Origin: Bacteroidetes bacterium UKL13-3
GTDB lineage: Bacteria; Bacteroidota; Bacteroidia; UKL13-3
DNA: 64,000 bases
Assembly (NCBI GenBank): GCA_001602415.1
Contig: CP012155.1
Coordinates: 1,654,718-1,718,717, forward strand
Direction of reading: 5' to 3'
The notes under the pieces are model-generated. The model ran no database searches, was not told the origin of the DNA, and worked only from the letters and a program-made list of their open reading frames with translations. Both the position numbers and the translations under genes were made by a program. This document shows positions 46,025-55,656 of the stretch, piece by piece (the first letter of the stretch is position 1; each line of letters opens with the position of its first letter).

Positions 46025-47074
46025 TTACTGCTCCTCGTTGTAATAAATCTTATAAAACTTTCTTCCATCCGAATCTTCTCCTTTTTGAATAAGTTCTGTG
46101 TTTCCATGGATATAGATATGGAAGTTTTTATCCAACTTTAATACGCTTTTAAATACGCGTGCTTGTTTTTTTACTGCGTTGGATGAAATATCAAAATTCC
46201 CACTTAAAGATAAATCGGAATTGTGGATCAGCTCGTCCTTAAACCTATTAAACGAGTCAATTACCTTGTCGTCACCAAAAATAGATTGGGTAAATTCTTG
46301 CTCATTAAAACGTTCGTTTTCTTTAAAATAGTCAACCGATTTGTTAAGCAAATCAATTTGGTCGGCTTTGTTTATTTCAAATTCTTTATCCAGTTGTGAG
46401 GTAACAAATGCCTTGGTTACCGTTAAAAAGTTATTGGTAAAATGGTAACTGTCGGCACAAGCTGTTAGCTTCAAAAAGTCATCTTTCCAAAATTGTGCAT
46501 CAACACCTTTACTGGTTTTATCAACCGTACATACTTTAAAACCATTTTCCTTGTTTACGTTAAATACCAAACACCCTTTGTCCATGGTATCAATATTGAT
46601 GCCTCGTTCAAAGCCTACCTTGTAGTGTTTACCTTTGCGTTCACTGGTAATAAATGGATCTTTTTGTTCGGATTTAAAAATGCCAATAGCATCAGCAATC
46701 ATGCCATCAATCATGCAGTGTTCAATGTAAGCCACATATAAATCGCCCGACTTAATATTGGGGTGTTGTGTAGCTTCAAATAAATGTTTGGCAATATTGA
46801 TGGTGTTGATATGGAATGCGGTTGGGTGTTCAAATATTTCGTTTACAAATTGATAAACAGAATTTAACTCGGCATTATCAGTGCTGGAGGTAAACTCGTA
46901 AAACACAGGATTGTTAAACGGTTTTAAAAAATAATGATTGAGGGCTTCAATCAAATCTTCGTTTTCAATGGTTAAGGGTTCGGCAGTTGGGTAAAGTTGT
47001 TCGCCATTGTTTTTATTGCCCACTTCGTGAACAGATACTTGTTTGATGCTGCAGGTAGAAAAGTCTATACTCAT
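46025..47074 (-). CDS. Nucleoid-associated protein, NdpA/YejK (NA37) family
   Basis: 349 residues from ATG 47074 (MSIDFSTCSIKQVSVHEVG); the longer frame starts with a TTG at 47086 and adds only four residues. The match is to the 37-kDa nucleoid-associated protein family: an N-terminal domain with VHEVGNKNNGEQL, a middle with LYVAYIEHCMIDGMIADAIGI, and a C-terminal part with FKDELIHNSDLSLSGNFDIS. The E. coli member binds DNA; function in this phylum is not established. Clade-specific phage-related or accessory roles are possible. Confidence 0.8.
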   Translation of the reverse strand: MSIDFSTCSIKQVSVHEVGNKNNGEQLYPTAEPLTIENEDLIEALNHYFLKPFNNPVFYEFTSSTDNAELNSVYQFVNEIFEHPTAFHINTINIAKHLFEATQHPNIKSGDLYVAYIEHCMIDGMIADAIGIFKSEQKDPFITSERKGKHYKVGFERGINIDTMDKGCLVFNVNKENGFKVCTVDKTSKGVDAQFWKDDFLKLTACADSYHFTNNFLTVTKAFVTSQLDKEFEINKADQIDLLNKSVDYFKENERFNEQEFTQSIFGDDKVIDSFNRFKDELIHNSDLSLSGNFDISSNAVKKQARVFKSVLKLDKNFHIYIHGNTELIQKGEDSDGRKFYKIYYNEEQ

Positions 47075-47188
47075 GATGGTTGGCAAGATAAGAATGAGGG
47101 AGGAGAGTAGAAAGCAAAAACGGAGAGTTGAGGGTTTCGTGCATATTGATAGTTGATGAAGACATACATTATTTCAAGTGTTGCGCAA

Positions 47189-47206
47189 TCTTGGTATTTA
47201 CCAAGA
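47189..47206. promoter_or_regulatory. Inverted repeat upstream of the DUF4345-type gene
   Basis: TCTTGGT and ACCAAGA form a perfect seven-base inverted repeat with an ATTT spacer, 50 bp before the ATG at 47256. A CACCTTTG (-7-like) lies downstream of it. It could be an operator for this gene or for the divergent NdpA-like gene. Confidence 0.4.
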
Positions 47207-47255
47207 AAAGAATGTTAACACGGTAACACCTTTGTAGCCGTTAAATCAAATCAAA

Positions 47256-47657
47256 ATGAAAAACACAAAAATCTTAAGAAATGTAACCGGAGGTTTTATT
47301 GCTTTATGTGCTATAAGCCTAATGGCTTTTGTTAATCCACAATCTGTTATGGATTTGGTGTCTGTTTCGCTTAACAATACCGATGCATTCAGTTCCATCC
47401 GGGGAGTTTACGGTGGTGCCGGCATGGCAATGGTTTTGTTATTGGTTTACCTTATGCGGTATAATCATCAAATTGCCATGTTGTTTCTAACCTTATTATG
47501 GGGTTTATACGCACTTTCGCGTTTGATAACCATTTTTGCTGAAGGTCCACTAGGCGATTTTGGGTCGCAGTGGATTGTAACCGAAACCGTTTTATTTATC
47601 GTTGCTTTGGTATTATTTATCTTGAACAAAAAAACGGATTATGAACACCATTCATAA
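47256..47657 (+). CDS. DUF4345-like small membrane protein
   Basis: 133 residues with four hydrophobic helices (residues about 10-33, 50-69, 72-93 and 105-126). The RGVYGGAGMAMVLLLVYL segment after SVSLNNTDAFSS is typical of DUF4345 proteins. It is an inner-membrane protein of unknown function. It stands alone between the divergent NdpA-like gene and an interspersed repeat. Confidence 0.75.
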   Translation: MKNTKILRNVTGGFIALCAISLMAFVNPQSVMDLVSVSLNNTDAFSSIRGVYGGAGMAMVLLLVYLMRYNHQIAMLFLTLLWGLYALSRLITIFAEGPLGDFGSQWIVTETVLFIVALVLFILNKKTDYEHHS

Positions 47658-47747
47658 TACACATGAGTTGTACAAGTAATTTAAAGCCAATGTTTTCACT
47701 GGTTTAAAAATATACCTGTGTGAATCTGCTTTAAACAATCAATCGCC

Positions 47748-47862
47748 ACAGATGATCTCATGTTTTTGTCTGATAAAATTCAATGGCAATCAATAGAATT
47801 ATTACCGCAAAGAAGGAGAGTCGCAAAGTTATAAATCCTTGCTTCTTGGTGTCTTTGCGGTA
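47748..47862 (-). repeat. Interspersed repeat copy A (inverted relative to copies B and C)
   Basis: On the minus strand it starts TACCGCAAAGA, closes its hairpin with TCTTTGCGGTA (arms 47803-47813 and 47852-47862), then runs TTGATTGCCATTGAATTTTATC and ends in ATCTGTGGCGAT. The same order of hairpin and tail occurs at 58206-58328 and 58347-58471. It lies 90 bp after the DUF4345 gene. I see no gene in the gap. Confidence 0.7.
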
Positions 47863-47937
47863 AAATAAATGCGTACTTATCGCTACTGTTTACGCGATTT
47901 TTTTTAATAAATCTGTATTAATTTGGGGCAAACACAT

Positions 47938-48672
47938 TTACCTCTTCCAGATTTCCCAACTTTTTTCAGCTTGTAAATGCAGCATTTCTAAACCATTTTT
48001 AGTTGCAGCACCTTGTTGTTTGCAGCGTTGTAAAAATTGTGTTTCAACGGGTAAATAGATAAGGTCGTAGGCAATATGGTTTGGGGTGAGGAGTTGGTAT
48101 GGAATGTTGGGTGATTCATTAATAAGAGGAAACATACCCAACGGTGTGCAATTGATAATAAGCGAATATGTGGCGATTGTTTCAGGATTAATTTGAGCGT
48201 AAGTTAACTTTCCAAATGCTGGATTTCGGCTTACTTGAACGTACTTGATACCATTTTTTTGCAACACGTAGGCAACGGCTTTTGCAGCACCTCCAGTTCC
48301 CAAAATCAAGGCTTGTATTTGTTTGTTTTTATCAACCAAGGGAAGTAAACTTTTTTCAAATCCATATACATCAGTATTGTAGCCAATAAGCGTTTTTCCC
48401 ACTTTTTTAACACAGTTTACAGCACCAACCTCTTGTGCCGAAGCATCAAGCTCATCCAAAAAAGGAATGATATTTTCTTTGTGGGGTATGGTAACGTTGA
48501 ATCCTGCCAAGTAAGGCTCAGAAAGTAAAATTTCCTGAAGTTGTTCAATATGTTCGATTGAAAAATTTTGATATTCATGATCCATTAAGCCGAGCGACAG
48601 AAACTTACTGTTAAAATAGTTCTCTGAAAAACTGTTTTTTAAGGGATAACCAATCAGACCAAATTTTTTCAT
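47938..48672 (-). CDS. aroE: Shikimate dehydrogenase
   Basis: 244 residues from ATG 48672 (MKKFGLIGYPLKNSFSENYF); a longer frame would overlap the upstream gene. The enzyme reduces 3-dehydroshikimate in aromatic amino acid biosynthesis. The substrate pocket is shown by SFSENYFN and NVTIPHKENI (catalytic Lys). The NADP-binding Rossmann motif is LGTGGAAKAVA and the C-terminal end is ATKNGLEMLHLQAEKSW. It follows the OmpA-type gene by one base, so the two are probably one operon. Confidence 0.95.
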   Translation of the reverse strand: MKKFGLIGYPLKNSFSENYFNSKFLSLGLMDHEYQNFSIEHIEQLQEILLSEPYLAGFNVTIPHKENIIPFLDELDASAQEVGAVNCVKKVGKTLIGYNTDVYGFEKSLLPLVDKNKQIQALILGTGGAAKAVAYVLQKNGIKYVQVSRNPAFGKLTYAQINPETIATYSLIINCTPLGMFPLINESPNIPYQLLTPNHIAYDLIYLPVETQFLQRCKQQGAATKNGLEMLHLQAEKSWEIWKR

Positions 48673-48673
48673 A

Positions 48674-49813
48674 TTACTGTCTTTTAGGATAAAACAACAC
48701 TTCAACCCTGCGATTGGTTGCATGTCCGTTCTCGTTATTGTTTGAGCGCAATGGTAAACTGCTTCCTTTACCTTCGGTGCGAATATAGGTTGTTTTAATG
48801 TTTGCCTTTTTAAAGGATAAAGCTAATGTATTAGCCCTATCTAATGAAAGTTGTTTGTTTACTGTTTCGTTTCCTGTTGAGTCGGTATGACCTATGATAA
48901 CGATGCTATCAAATGTGAACTTATTGAGAGAATCAGTGAGTCTTTTGAGTTTTGAACTTTCCATTGGTTCAAGCGCAGATTCACTTGTATGAAAAGAGAA
49001 GAAATAATTTTTACGTATAGGTTTTGGTTTTTTGGTACTGTAGCTGCCAAATGATAATGCTTCGAGTAATACGCCAGAATCGTATTCGCAATCTTCTAAA
49101 TCGGCAATAATTATTTTGAGGTGATAGGGTTGATTGGGTATTACACGACAAGCGGCTACAATGGGTTTAGTGAGTCCATCGTACTCTAATTCATTGTATA
49201 ATGGTGCTTCAAAATAATCATTTGCCACATACCACTCACTGTTTTTTTTGTGATTCACATTGTTAATCATCACAGTTGTGCCATTGGGTAATGTTCCAAT
49301 ATTATTGGGTTTGGTGTGTCGTCCTTTTTTGGGTTTGATTAATAGCGCGAATGCATCATTAAAATTTTTACCAACAAATTCAGGATATTCATCACTACCA
49401 AATAAAAATCTAAAAGCAACGCTATCATGTTGGGCAATAAAATCAAATTCTAAAACTGCCCCATCACACATTTCGGCATGGGTAATAAAATCCTCATCAA
49501 AAAAGAAATTACGCATTAAGTTAGCTCCAGCATTGGTACGGCTGTTTTTACCGGCAAACAATTCAACTCTTCCGGTAGATAAGATGATGCCTTTCTTGAA
49601 TCCTGTTAATTGTTGTTTGTCTTCAAAAATACCTAGCGCATTTGGATGGCCTTTAAATTGGATATTACTCACCGAAACGCCTTTGCCCATAAAGTATTCT
49701 CTCACCATCTTTGCGGGTTTTAGGGTGTCGTTAGTCATCACAACGCTAACGGATTGTTGCGCTTGACTTTGGGTTACAAACAAAAGAATAATGATAGCAA
49801 CGATTGGTTTCAC
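48674..49813 (-). CDS. Choice-of-anchor L / OmpA C-terminal domain protein
   Basis: 379 residues with a signal peptide (cleaved after SQAQ). A choice-of-anchor L domain (about 45-255) is seen in GIILSTGRVELFAG, FRFLFGSDEYPEFVGKNFND and the ADLEDCEYDSGVLLEA end. An OmpA-like peptidoglycan-binding domain follows (about 270-379): FDSIVIIGHTDSTGNETVNK, LSLDRANTLA, GKGSSLPLRSNNNENG and RRVEVLF. It should tether an extracellular or periplasmic beta domain to the wall. It is upstream of aroE in the same operon. Confidence 0.88.
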   Translation of the reverse strand: MKPIVAIIILLFVTQSQAQQSVSVVMTNDTLKPAKMVREYFMGKGVSVSNIQFKGHPNALGIFEDKQQLTGFKKGIILSTGRVELFAGKNSRTNAGANLMRNFFFDEDFITHAEMCDGAVLEFDFIAQHDSVAFRFLFGSDEYPEFVGKNFNDAFALLIKPKKGRHTKPNNIGTLPNGTTVMINNVNHKKNSEWYVANDYFEAPLYNELEYDGLTKPIVAACRVIPNQPYHLKIIIADLEDCEYDSGVLLEALSFGSYSTKKPKPIRKNYFFSFHTSESALEPMESSKLKRLTDSLNKFTFDSIVIIGHTDSTGNETVNKQLSLDRANTLALSFKKANIKTTYIRTEGKGSSLPLRSNNNENGHATNRRVEVLFYPKRQ

Positions 49814-49908
49814 TGCTTACAATAAAACATAAAAAATAAGCAATACCCAACTTTTATGATTCTCTATTCGTAAATGATAATAACTAAAAATACAACCACT
49901 CATTTTAT

Positions 49909-52524
49909 ATGAAAAGAACACGTTTACACAATCGCCTTATTCGATCCATTTTTGTACTTTGTTTACTAGCTATTTCTTACTATTCTTTCACTAGCAGTGG
50001 TGCGGCACCCGGTGGTTATTGTAATGCACCTGGTGATAATGGAAATTGTACGAGTTGCCATTCCGGTTCATTAATTACGAGCGGCACAAATTGGAATAAC
50101 ATGAGCATCACCACCAATATTCCTGCAAATGGATATTCTCCCGGTGCATCATACACCATTACCATAGCGCATACTGTTTCCGGAATCAATAAATGGGGGA
50201 TTGAAGCAGTTATTTTAAATGCTACCAATTTTTCGCAAGTAGGCTCGGTAGTGGCAGGAATAGGAACATCGGGTGTTACAGCGATTTCAAGAAATTACAT
50301 TACACACAATTCAAGTGGAACAGTTGGTTCTAGCAGTAAAAGTTGGAGTTTTACATGGATAGCGCCTAGTCCCGGTGTTGGAAATGTAAATATATATGCA
50401 GTAGTGAATGCAGCCAATGGAGACAATGGTTCTGGTGGAGATCAAATTTATGCAAAATCATTAACGGTTTCGGAGTTAACCAACTTGCCAACAGCTGCAA
50501 TTGCTGGTGTTCCTGCTAGTGGAAATGTTTGCCTGGGAGACACCTTAAATTTACTGGGAAGTGGCATTAATTCCCCATCCGTATTTGCTTGGACCTTTAG
50601 TGGAATTAACAATCCCACACTTCAGGCACAACAAAATCCCAAGGTTCTTTTTACCAGTATTGGTCTTAAAACCATTACACTCAAAACAACCAATACTTTT
50701 GGTTCATCATCAACAACTACTGTACTTGTAAACATTATTAGTAAGCCAACAGCAACTATTTCGCCATCCGGTTCGGTTGCTATTTGTGGTAATGATAGTG
50801 TTACACTCAATGCCAACTTTAATTCGTTGTTTACCTATCAATGGTCCCCTGGTAATGAAACATACTCAAGTATTAAAACTTTAACTCCAGGAGTGTATCA
50901 GGTAAAAGTTACCAATACTACAACTAGTTGTTTTGCTAATAGTGCTAATGTTACATTAACTGCTCAAGCTAAGCCAGTAGCTCAACTAACCGTTTCTAAA
51001 GACAGTATTTGTTCACAAGATAGCTTAACACTAACCGGCAACGGTACGTTTACCAATTACCAGTTTTTTGATAATCAAACTTTAGTATCATCAGGTGCTA
51101 GTAATTCATACAAAGCAATGTTTCCAAAGGGTACTAGGAACATTGGATTGGTAGTAACAGGATCAGGATGTATCAGTGATACTGTTCGCAAATCTGTTTT
51201 TGTTCAACCGTTGTTGGCAGCCCCCAATATTACGTGTGGAGCCAAAACTACATCCTCAGTTTCGTACAATTGGGGAGCCATTAACGGTGCTTCGGGCTAC
51301 GAAGTGAGTGTTGACAACGGTAAAACCTGGATTGTTCCAAATGCTACTTTAACACATACCATCACTGGCTTAAATCCAAACAGCAATGCTCAACTTTGGG
51401 TAAGAGCAATTGATGGCGGATTATGTTCGCGAGGAAATGTGGGTTCATTGGTTTGCACGAATAGTCCTTGTATTCCACTTACCTATAAAGTGCAGGTTCT
51501 TCCAACTGCTTGTTTAAAATCCTCAATTGATTCGATTATTGTTCCCATCACATTATCCAATATCAGTGCAGCTAATTTGGGTGTAAGTTTTAACAATTCT
51601 GCCTACACAAAAAGTTTGGTATACAATGCTAAAGTCTTTACAGGTAATAATTCCATCAGCTTAAAAATTGTTGATTCGAGCAATATTGGTTGCCCACGCG
51701 TAGATACTTTTATTCAGATTGTGGGTATTCATCCAATTGGTAAAACTCCAGTTTTGGGAGTACAAGGCGCATTGTGTAGTAGCGATTCGGCATCCCACAC
51801 TTTTGAAGTATACAATGCAAACAACGGAGCCAACTTGTTTCAATTATTTAGGAACTCTGATGTAACACCTTTCGAAACACTCAACGCTAGCATATTCGAT
51901 ACTGTTAGGGTGAGCATTCCACGTGCATTTTCGCCTATACAACAAGGCGATCTTTTAAAGGTTGTTGCTATCAATTCACAAACAGGTTGTGAGCTTACAT
52001 CATTACCTTATACCGTTAATCTCTTCGAATCACCGAAGGTTGGATTTATAACAGAGGTGAATTCACTTACCGTTTCGTTAACAGATACAACGGCAAAGGT
52101 TGCCAAACGTAATTGGAAATTTTTCGGGGCCGTTACCGATGAGATAAATGGGTCAAAAACAGTGGCCAAAACGTTTGCGAGTGCTGGAATTAAGGATATA
52201 CAACTAGTTGTAACTGATAGTAATGGATGTATTGAACCCACAACTTCAAAAGTTGCCGTGTTTAATGTTGGTGTTTCAGAAAAGTATGCACCTCTTCAGT
52301 TGGCAATTTATCCGAACCCGGTAACATCTGAATTGATGATTCCATTATTGAAAAATGAAAATGTTTTTGTTGCCATATTTGATGTTCATGGTAAACTTAT
52401 TAAGCAAGTTGAGCTTAAAGAGGCAGAGAGAAAAATAGATACACAAGCGTTAACTCCGGGATTGTATCTGCTGTATCTCACACAAAGGAACACGAACTAT
52501 TTCACCAAATTTATGAAAGAGTAA
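49909..52524 (+). CDS. Choice-of-anchor V / PKD surface protein with T9SS type A signal
   Basis: 871 residues. After a signal peptide comes GAAPGGYCNAPGDNGNCTSC then HSG, the opening of a choice-of-anchor V (Reeler-like) domain with a CxxCH motif (Cys47-Ser-Cys50-His51 region), which looks like a single haem-binding motif. PKD-type and Ig-like domains follow from about residue 190 to 770, with an FN3-like domain in the middle (SYNWGAINGASGYEVSVDNG). The last 75 residues (LAIYPNPVTSELMI, GLYLLYL) are a type A sorting domain of the type IX secretion system. It is probably surface-exposed. A haem role is possible but unproved. Confidence 0.88.
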   Translation: MKRTRLHNRLIRSIFVLCLLAISYYSFTSSGAAPGGYCNAPGDNGNCTSCHSGSLITSGTNWNNMSITTNIPANGYSPGASYTITIAHTVSGINKWGIEAVILNATNFSQVGSVVAGIGTSGVTAISRNYITHNSSGTVGSSSKSWSFTWIAPSPGVGNVNIYAVVNAANGDNGSGGDQIYAKSLTVSELTNLPTAAIAGVPASGNVCLGDTLNLLGSGINSPSVFAWTFSGINNPTLQAQQNPKVLFTSIGLKTITLKTTNTFGSSSTTTVLVNIISKPTATISPSGSVAICGNDSVTLNANFNSLFTYQWSPGNETYSSIKTLTPGVYQVKVTNTTTSCFANSANVTLTAQAKPVAQLTVSKDSICSQDSLTLTGNGTFTNYQFFDNQTLVSSGASNSYKAMFPKGTRNIGLVVTGSGCISDTVRKSVFVQPLLAAPNITCGAKTTSSVSYNWGAINGASGYEVSVDNGKTWIVPNATLTHTITGLNPNSNAQLWVRAIDGGLCSRGNVGSLVCTNSPCIPLTYKVQVLPTACLKSSIDSIIVPITLSNISAANLGVSFNNSAYTKSLVYNAKVFTGNNSISLKIVDSSNIGCPRVDTFIQIVGIHPIGKTPVLGVQGALCSSDSASHTFEVYNANNGANLFQLFRNSDVTPFETLNASIFDTVRVSIPRAFSPIQQGDLLKVVAINSQTGCELTSLPYTVNLFESPKVGFITEVNSLTVSLTDTTAKVAKRNWKFFGAVTDEINGSKTVAKTFASAGIKDIQLVVTDSNGCIEPTTSKVAVFNVGVSEKYAPLQLAIYPNPVTSELMIPLLKNENVFVAIFDVHGKLIKQVELKEAERKIDTQALTPGLYLLYLTQRNTNYFTKFMKE

Positions 52525-52544
52525 GGATTCAAACACCAAAAATG

Positions 52545-52580
52545 AAAGGCTGCTATTGGTAACGATGGCAGCTTTTTTTT
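52545..52580 (+). terminator. Terminator after the choice-of-anchor V gene
   Basis: AAAGGCTGC pairs with GCAGCTTT (one bulged G), a 17-base loop, then eight T. It begins 20 bases after the stop. Confidence 0.7.
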
Positions 52581-53084
52581 CTAATGAACTATTTTGTTGG
52601 CACAATATGAACTTGCAAAGGCTTCGGGTTTAGCTTTAAATACAAATCCCATACTCATAATATATCCCATTGCTTCGCTGAGTGCGGTGTTGGATTTAAA
52701 CTGTGGATTGGTATTAATATCGGCATGCACCTCTAAATCTACCTCATATTTGTCGAGTAGCTCGCACAAACGATAGGCAATATCAATTGACTTGGCCACT
52801 TCATGCAGCATTCGCTCTTTGATACCAAATTTGTGCAGCGTTTTTTCGGAGTTGATGAGCATAAATCCTCCACGTTTTTGCCTCACAAACACAATTACTG
52901 TGGCAAACTCTGTTACATCAGCAGTTACCTGTGAATCGGTTCCAATGCAAACTTTTAGACGATTTCCCAATGCGCGTTCTTGTATGATAAGTTGTTCAAC
53001 TTCTTGTACAATATCGTGTTGGATTGGTTCTCCGTTGAACCTTCTCCATTGCATTGCAGTTTGGTGTTCTTCGTATTTGCCCAT
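52581..53084 (-). CDS. RNase H-like YkuK (DUF458) family protein
   Basis: 167 residues. IGTDSQVTADVTEFATVIVF has the acidic strand of an RNase H-like fold, and LEVHADINTNPQFKSNTALSEAMGYIMSMGF is the second conserved block of YkuK/DUF458 proteins. The acidic residues fit two-metal chemistry, but no activity has been shown for the family. It is a single gene whose end faces the surface-protein gene. Confidence 0.85.
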   Translation of the reverse strand: MGKYEEHQTAMQWRRFNGEPIQHDIVQEVEQLIIQERALGNRLKVCIGTDSQVTADVTEFATVIVFVRQKRGGFMLINSEKTLHKFGIKERMLHEVAKSIDIAYRLCELLDKYEVDLEVHADINTNPQFKSNTALSEAMGYIMSMGFVFKAKPEAFASSYCANKIVH

Positions 53085-53165
53085 ATCTAAAAGTATATAA
53101 CGTAAAAATAGGCAAATGTTTTGATTTGTCTAATTAAGTTACTGTATACCTGTTAGAAAGCTATA

Positions 53166-53909
53166 TTACTTAATACCTTTTGCCAAACGAAACCTATCGG
53201 CACACTGCCGCATGGCTAAAATTAAATCATAGTCAGATGAACTTAATATAAATGTGCGGTCGAGTTTGCAAAACAGAATATAATCATCCAAGTATTCTTC
53301 ATTCAAGCTTGTAGCCCGCTTAATTGTTTTTTTGTTGTAACGCCTATCCACTTGCTTTAGCATTTCGGCATGGCGCATAAATTCCATAAAACGTTTTCTA
53401 TCCATGCCCTCCTTTGAATACTCCATGTATAAAGCAGTTAAAGGACTCATCAATCCACCCTCATTTGCTTTTGTTATGCGGTCGTAATTATTCATTAATG
53501 GATCCGTTTTTAGAAATTCGGCAGCCAATCGCGCAAGCGAATCTTGTTTTCTGTTTGAATAAACAATGGTAATATCCTTTAACAGATATGCGGTTGGTCG
53601 CATGAAAAGCTGAATGGTATCTTCATTTTTTTCAGGGATAATATCTTTGGCAATAAAAAATAACGCCTCATAACCTATGGCTGTAATTTGAATCGAATCA
53701 AAAGGGGAGAGGGTGGCTTTAAACAAACCCGTTCGATTCCCAATAAAACGTTGTCCTGTACTTTTGTTTAAAATATTGGCAAGCGGCACAATTTTACTGC
53801 TGTTGATACTCATTACAAAACCTTTTACCAGTGTTTCTTGTGCCTTTAAAATGCCATGAGTGAACAGGGCCAGAAGCGGAATAATAATATATTTGTAATT
53901 AGATTTCAT
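53166..53909 (-). CDS. Exported protein with CarboxypepD_reg-like domain
   Basis: The start is taken at ATG 53909 (MKSNYKYIIIPLLALFTHGI), which opens a signal peptide; the longer frame from 53960 would overlap the opposite gene. The 247-residue product has an N-terminal carboxypeptidase-regulatory-like beta fold (VKGFVMSINSSKIVPLANIL, TGLFKATLSPFDSIQITAIG) and a charged helical C-terminal part (RKQDSLARLAAEFLKTDP). Proteins with this layout are common and uncharacterised in Bacteroidota. Confidence 0.75.
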   Translation of the reverse strand: MKSNYKYIIIPLLALFTHGILKAQETLVKGFVMSINSSKIVPLANILNKSTGQRFIGNRTGLFKATLSPFDSIQITAIGYEALFFIAKDIIPEKNEDTIQLFMRPTAYLLKDITIVYSNRKQDSLARLAAEFLKTDPLMNNYDRITKANEGGLMSPLTALYMEYSKEGMDRKRFMEFMRHAEMLKQVDRRYNKKTIKRATSLNEEYLDDYILFCKLDRTFILSSSDYDLILAMRQCADRFRLAKGIK

Positions 53910-53961
53910 TTCTACTGTGCGAAAGTACATTTTTGTAGGTAATATAAACGCAAATAGCAAC

Positions 53962-55131
53962 GTGTATACAGTAGTACTTAAATCAGGAAGAGAACGATCG
54001 TTATTAAACCGCCATCCTTGGGTTTTTTCAGGAGCCGTAAAACAATTGCCGGTTGCCGAGAACGGTGAAATAGTGCAAGTGCTCGATAATCATAATAAGC
54101 TTTTGGGATATGGCTTCTTTAGCACCAACAGTCAAATAACAGTGCGATTGTTTGAATTTACGGATACTCCTGTTGAGTTGAACAAAGACTATTGGATTCA
54201 AAAAATTGTTGATGCTTATGATTATCGGAAGCAGGTAGTTGATTTCAGTGATACCAATATTTATAGGTTGGTACATGCCGAAGGTGATTTTTTTTCGGGG
54301 GTGATTATTGATGTATACGCAGAGGTTGCTGTTATTCAATTGTTGATTAGAGGTACAGAGCATATTCGTGAAGCTATTTATGAAGGCTTACGAAAAGTTG
54401 GCATTCAGTACATTTACATCAAAACCAAACAAAGCACCCAACGACTTGAGGAAGTAGGAACTGAAAGTGGCTGGATTGGCGAGGCTTGTGCCATGCCCGT
54501 AAGTGCCAAAGAAAATGGAATAACCATTTTGGTGGATGTAGAAAAAGGGCAAAAAACTGGATTTTTCATTGATCAGCGCGAAAACCGCAGATTGGTAGGA
54601 GTTCATGCTAAAGGGAAAAAAGTGTTGAACACCTTTAGTTACTCAGGTGGATTTAGCTTGCAAGCGTTGGCGCAAGGTGCAACGTTGGTTCATTCGGTTG
54701 ATAGTTCAAAAGATGCTATTGAGATGTGCGACCGAAATGTGGCGGCTAATTTTACGAATGCCCCTCACGAGAGTTTTGTGGAAGATTGTTTTGATTACCT
54801 GAATCGTACCGAAATAGATTATGATATTATGGTGCTCGATCCTCCAGCATTTGCTAAAAATGCTCGCTCAGTTCCAAACGCATCGCGTGGATATAAGAAT
54901 TTGAACTATGTGGCGTTTAAAAAGATCAAACCAGGAGGATTAATTTACACGTTTTCGTGTTCACAACATATTGATCGGGATTTGTTTCGTAAAATTGTGT
55001 TCAGTGCCGCTGCCGATGCTAAACGTAATGTACGTATTGTGCAACAACTCACGCAACCTGAAGATCATCCTATCAATATTTTTCATCCCGAAGGCGAGTA
55101 TTTAAAAGGACTGTTGTTACATGTAAGTTAA
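53962..55131 (+). CDS. RlmI-like class I SAM-dependent RNA methyltransferase (PUA domain)
   Basis: A PUA domain starts the protein (VLKSGRERSLLNRHPWVFSGAV), then an EEHEE-like region, then the methyltransferase: KKVLNTFSYSGGFSLQALAQG (SAM motif I), VDSSKDAIEMCDRN, and the catalytic LDPPAFAKNARSV. This matches 23S rRNA m5C methyltransferase RlmI, though the target is inferred. No ATG exists; GTG 53962 puts the PUA domain at the start, and GTG 53917 in the same frame is the alternative (15 extra residues). The next gene starts one base after its stop. Confidence 0.9.
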   Translation: MYTVVLKSGRERSLLNRHPWVFSGAVKQLPVAENGEIVQVLDNHNKLLGYGFFSTNSQITVRLFEFTDTPVELNKDYWIQKIVDAYDYRKQVVDFSDTNIYRLVHAEGDFFSGVIIDVYAEVAVIQLLIRGTEHIREAIYEGLRKVGIQYIYIKTKQSTQRLEEVGTESGWIGEACAMPVSAKENGITILVDVEKGQKTGFFIDQRENRRLVGVHAKGKKVLNTFSYSGGFSLQALAQGATLVHSVDSSKDAIEMCDRNVAANFTNAPHESFVEDCFDYLNRTEIDYDIMVLDPPAFAKNARSVPNASRGYKNLNYVAFKKIKPGGLIYTFSCSQHIDRDLFRKIVFSAAADAKRNVRIVQQLTQPEDHPINIFHPEGEYLKGLLLHVS

Positions 55132-55605
55132 ATGAAAAACCTACTGCTCTCATTTGTATTACTTTTTACAGCTAACCTGCAAGCGCAGGTGAACGATAAA
55201 GCAATTGTTGAAACACGCAGAAAACCTACCCACAAAGAGGTAAAAGCATTGGCCCACATGGCCGATTCGTTTTTGAATGAGCTTAAACTACTATACAAAC
55301 TTGAGCAAAAAGAAAACAGTCCGCAAAAGTACCAACCTAACCGAATTGCTTGGGTACGTTCCTATTTGTTAATATTTAACCATATTGAGAATAGTGCTTC
55401 TATTGTTGCTTATGGCAAAGCGGATATTGCACAAATTTTTGGCAAACCAGATTCTACCTATAAATCTATTACAAAAAATAATGTAAAACAGGAAGAATGG
55501 TTATTCGGAGGATTAGAGAAAAAATATATCCGCATAAATAACCTAAGGTATCGATTTTATTTCCAAAACGGTTTTTTGGAGAAAGTTAAACGTGACGATA
55601 AGTAG
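55132..55605 (+). CDS. Small exported protein of unknown function
   Basis: 157 residues with a signal peptide (MKNLLLSFVLLFTANLQAQ). A helical section is followed by a beta section that includes KADIAQIFGKPDSTYKSITK, then EEWLFGGLEKKYIRIN. This suggests a small periplasmic protein. It begins directly after the methyltransferase stop, so it is in the same operon. No domain name. Confidence 0.65.
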   Translation: MKNLLLSFVLLFTANLQAQVNDKAIVETRRKPTHKEVKALAHMADSFLNELKLLYKLEQKENSPQKYQPNRIAWVRSYLLIFNHIENSASIVAYGKADIAQIFGKPDSTYKSITKNNVKQEEWLFGGLEKKYIRINNLRYRFYFQNGFLEKVKRDDK

Positions 55606-55656
55606 TTGATTTTTCTTCAACAGAAACTAAATTTCTAAACAGCAAATTATATTATC

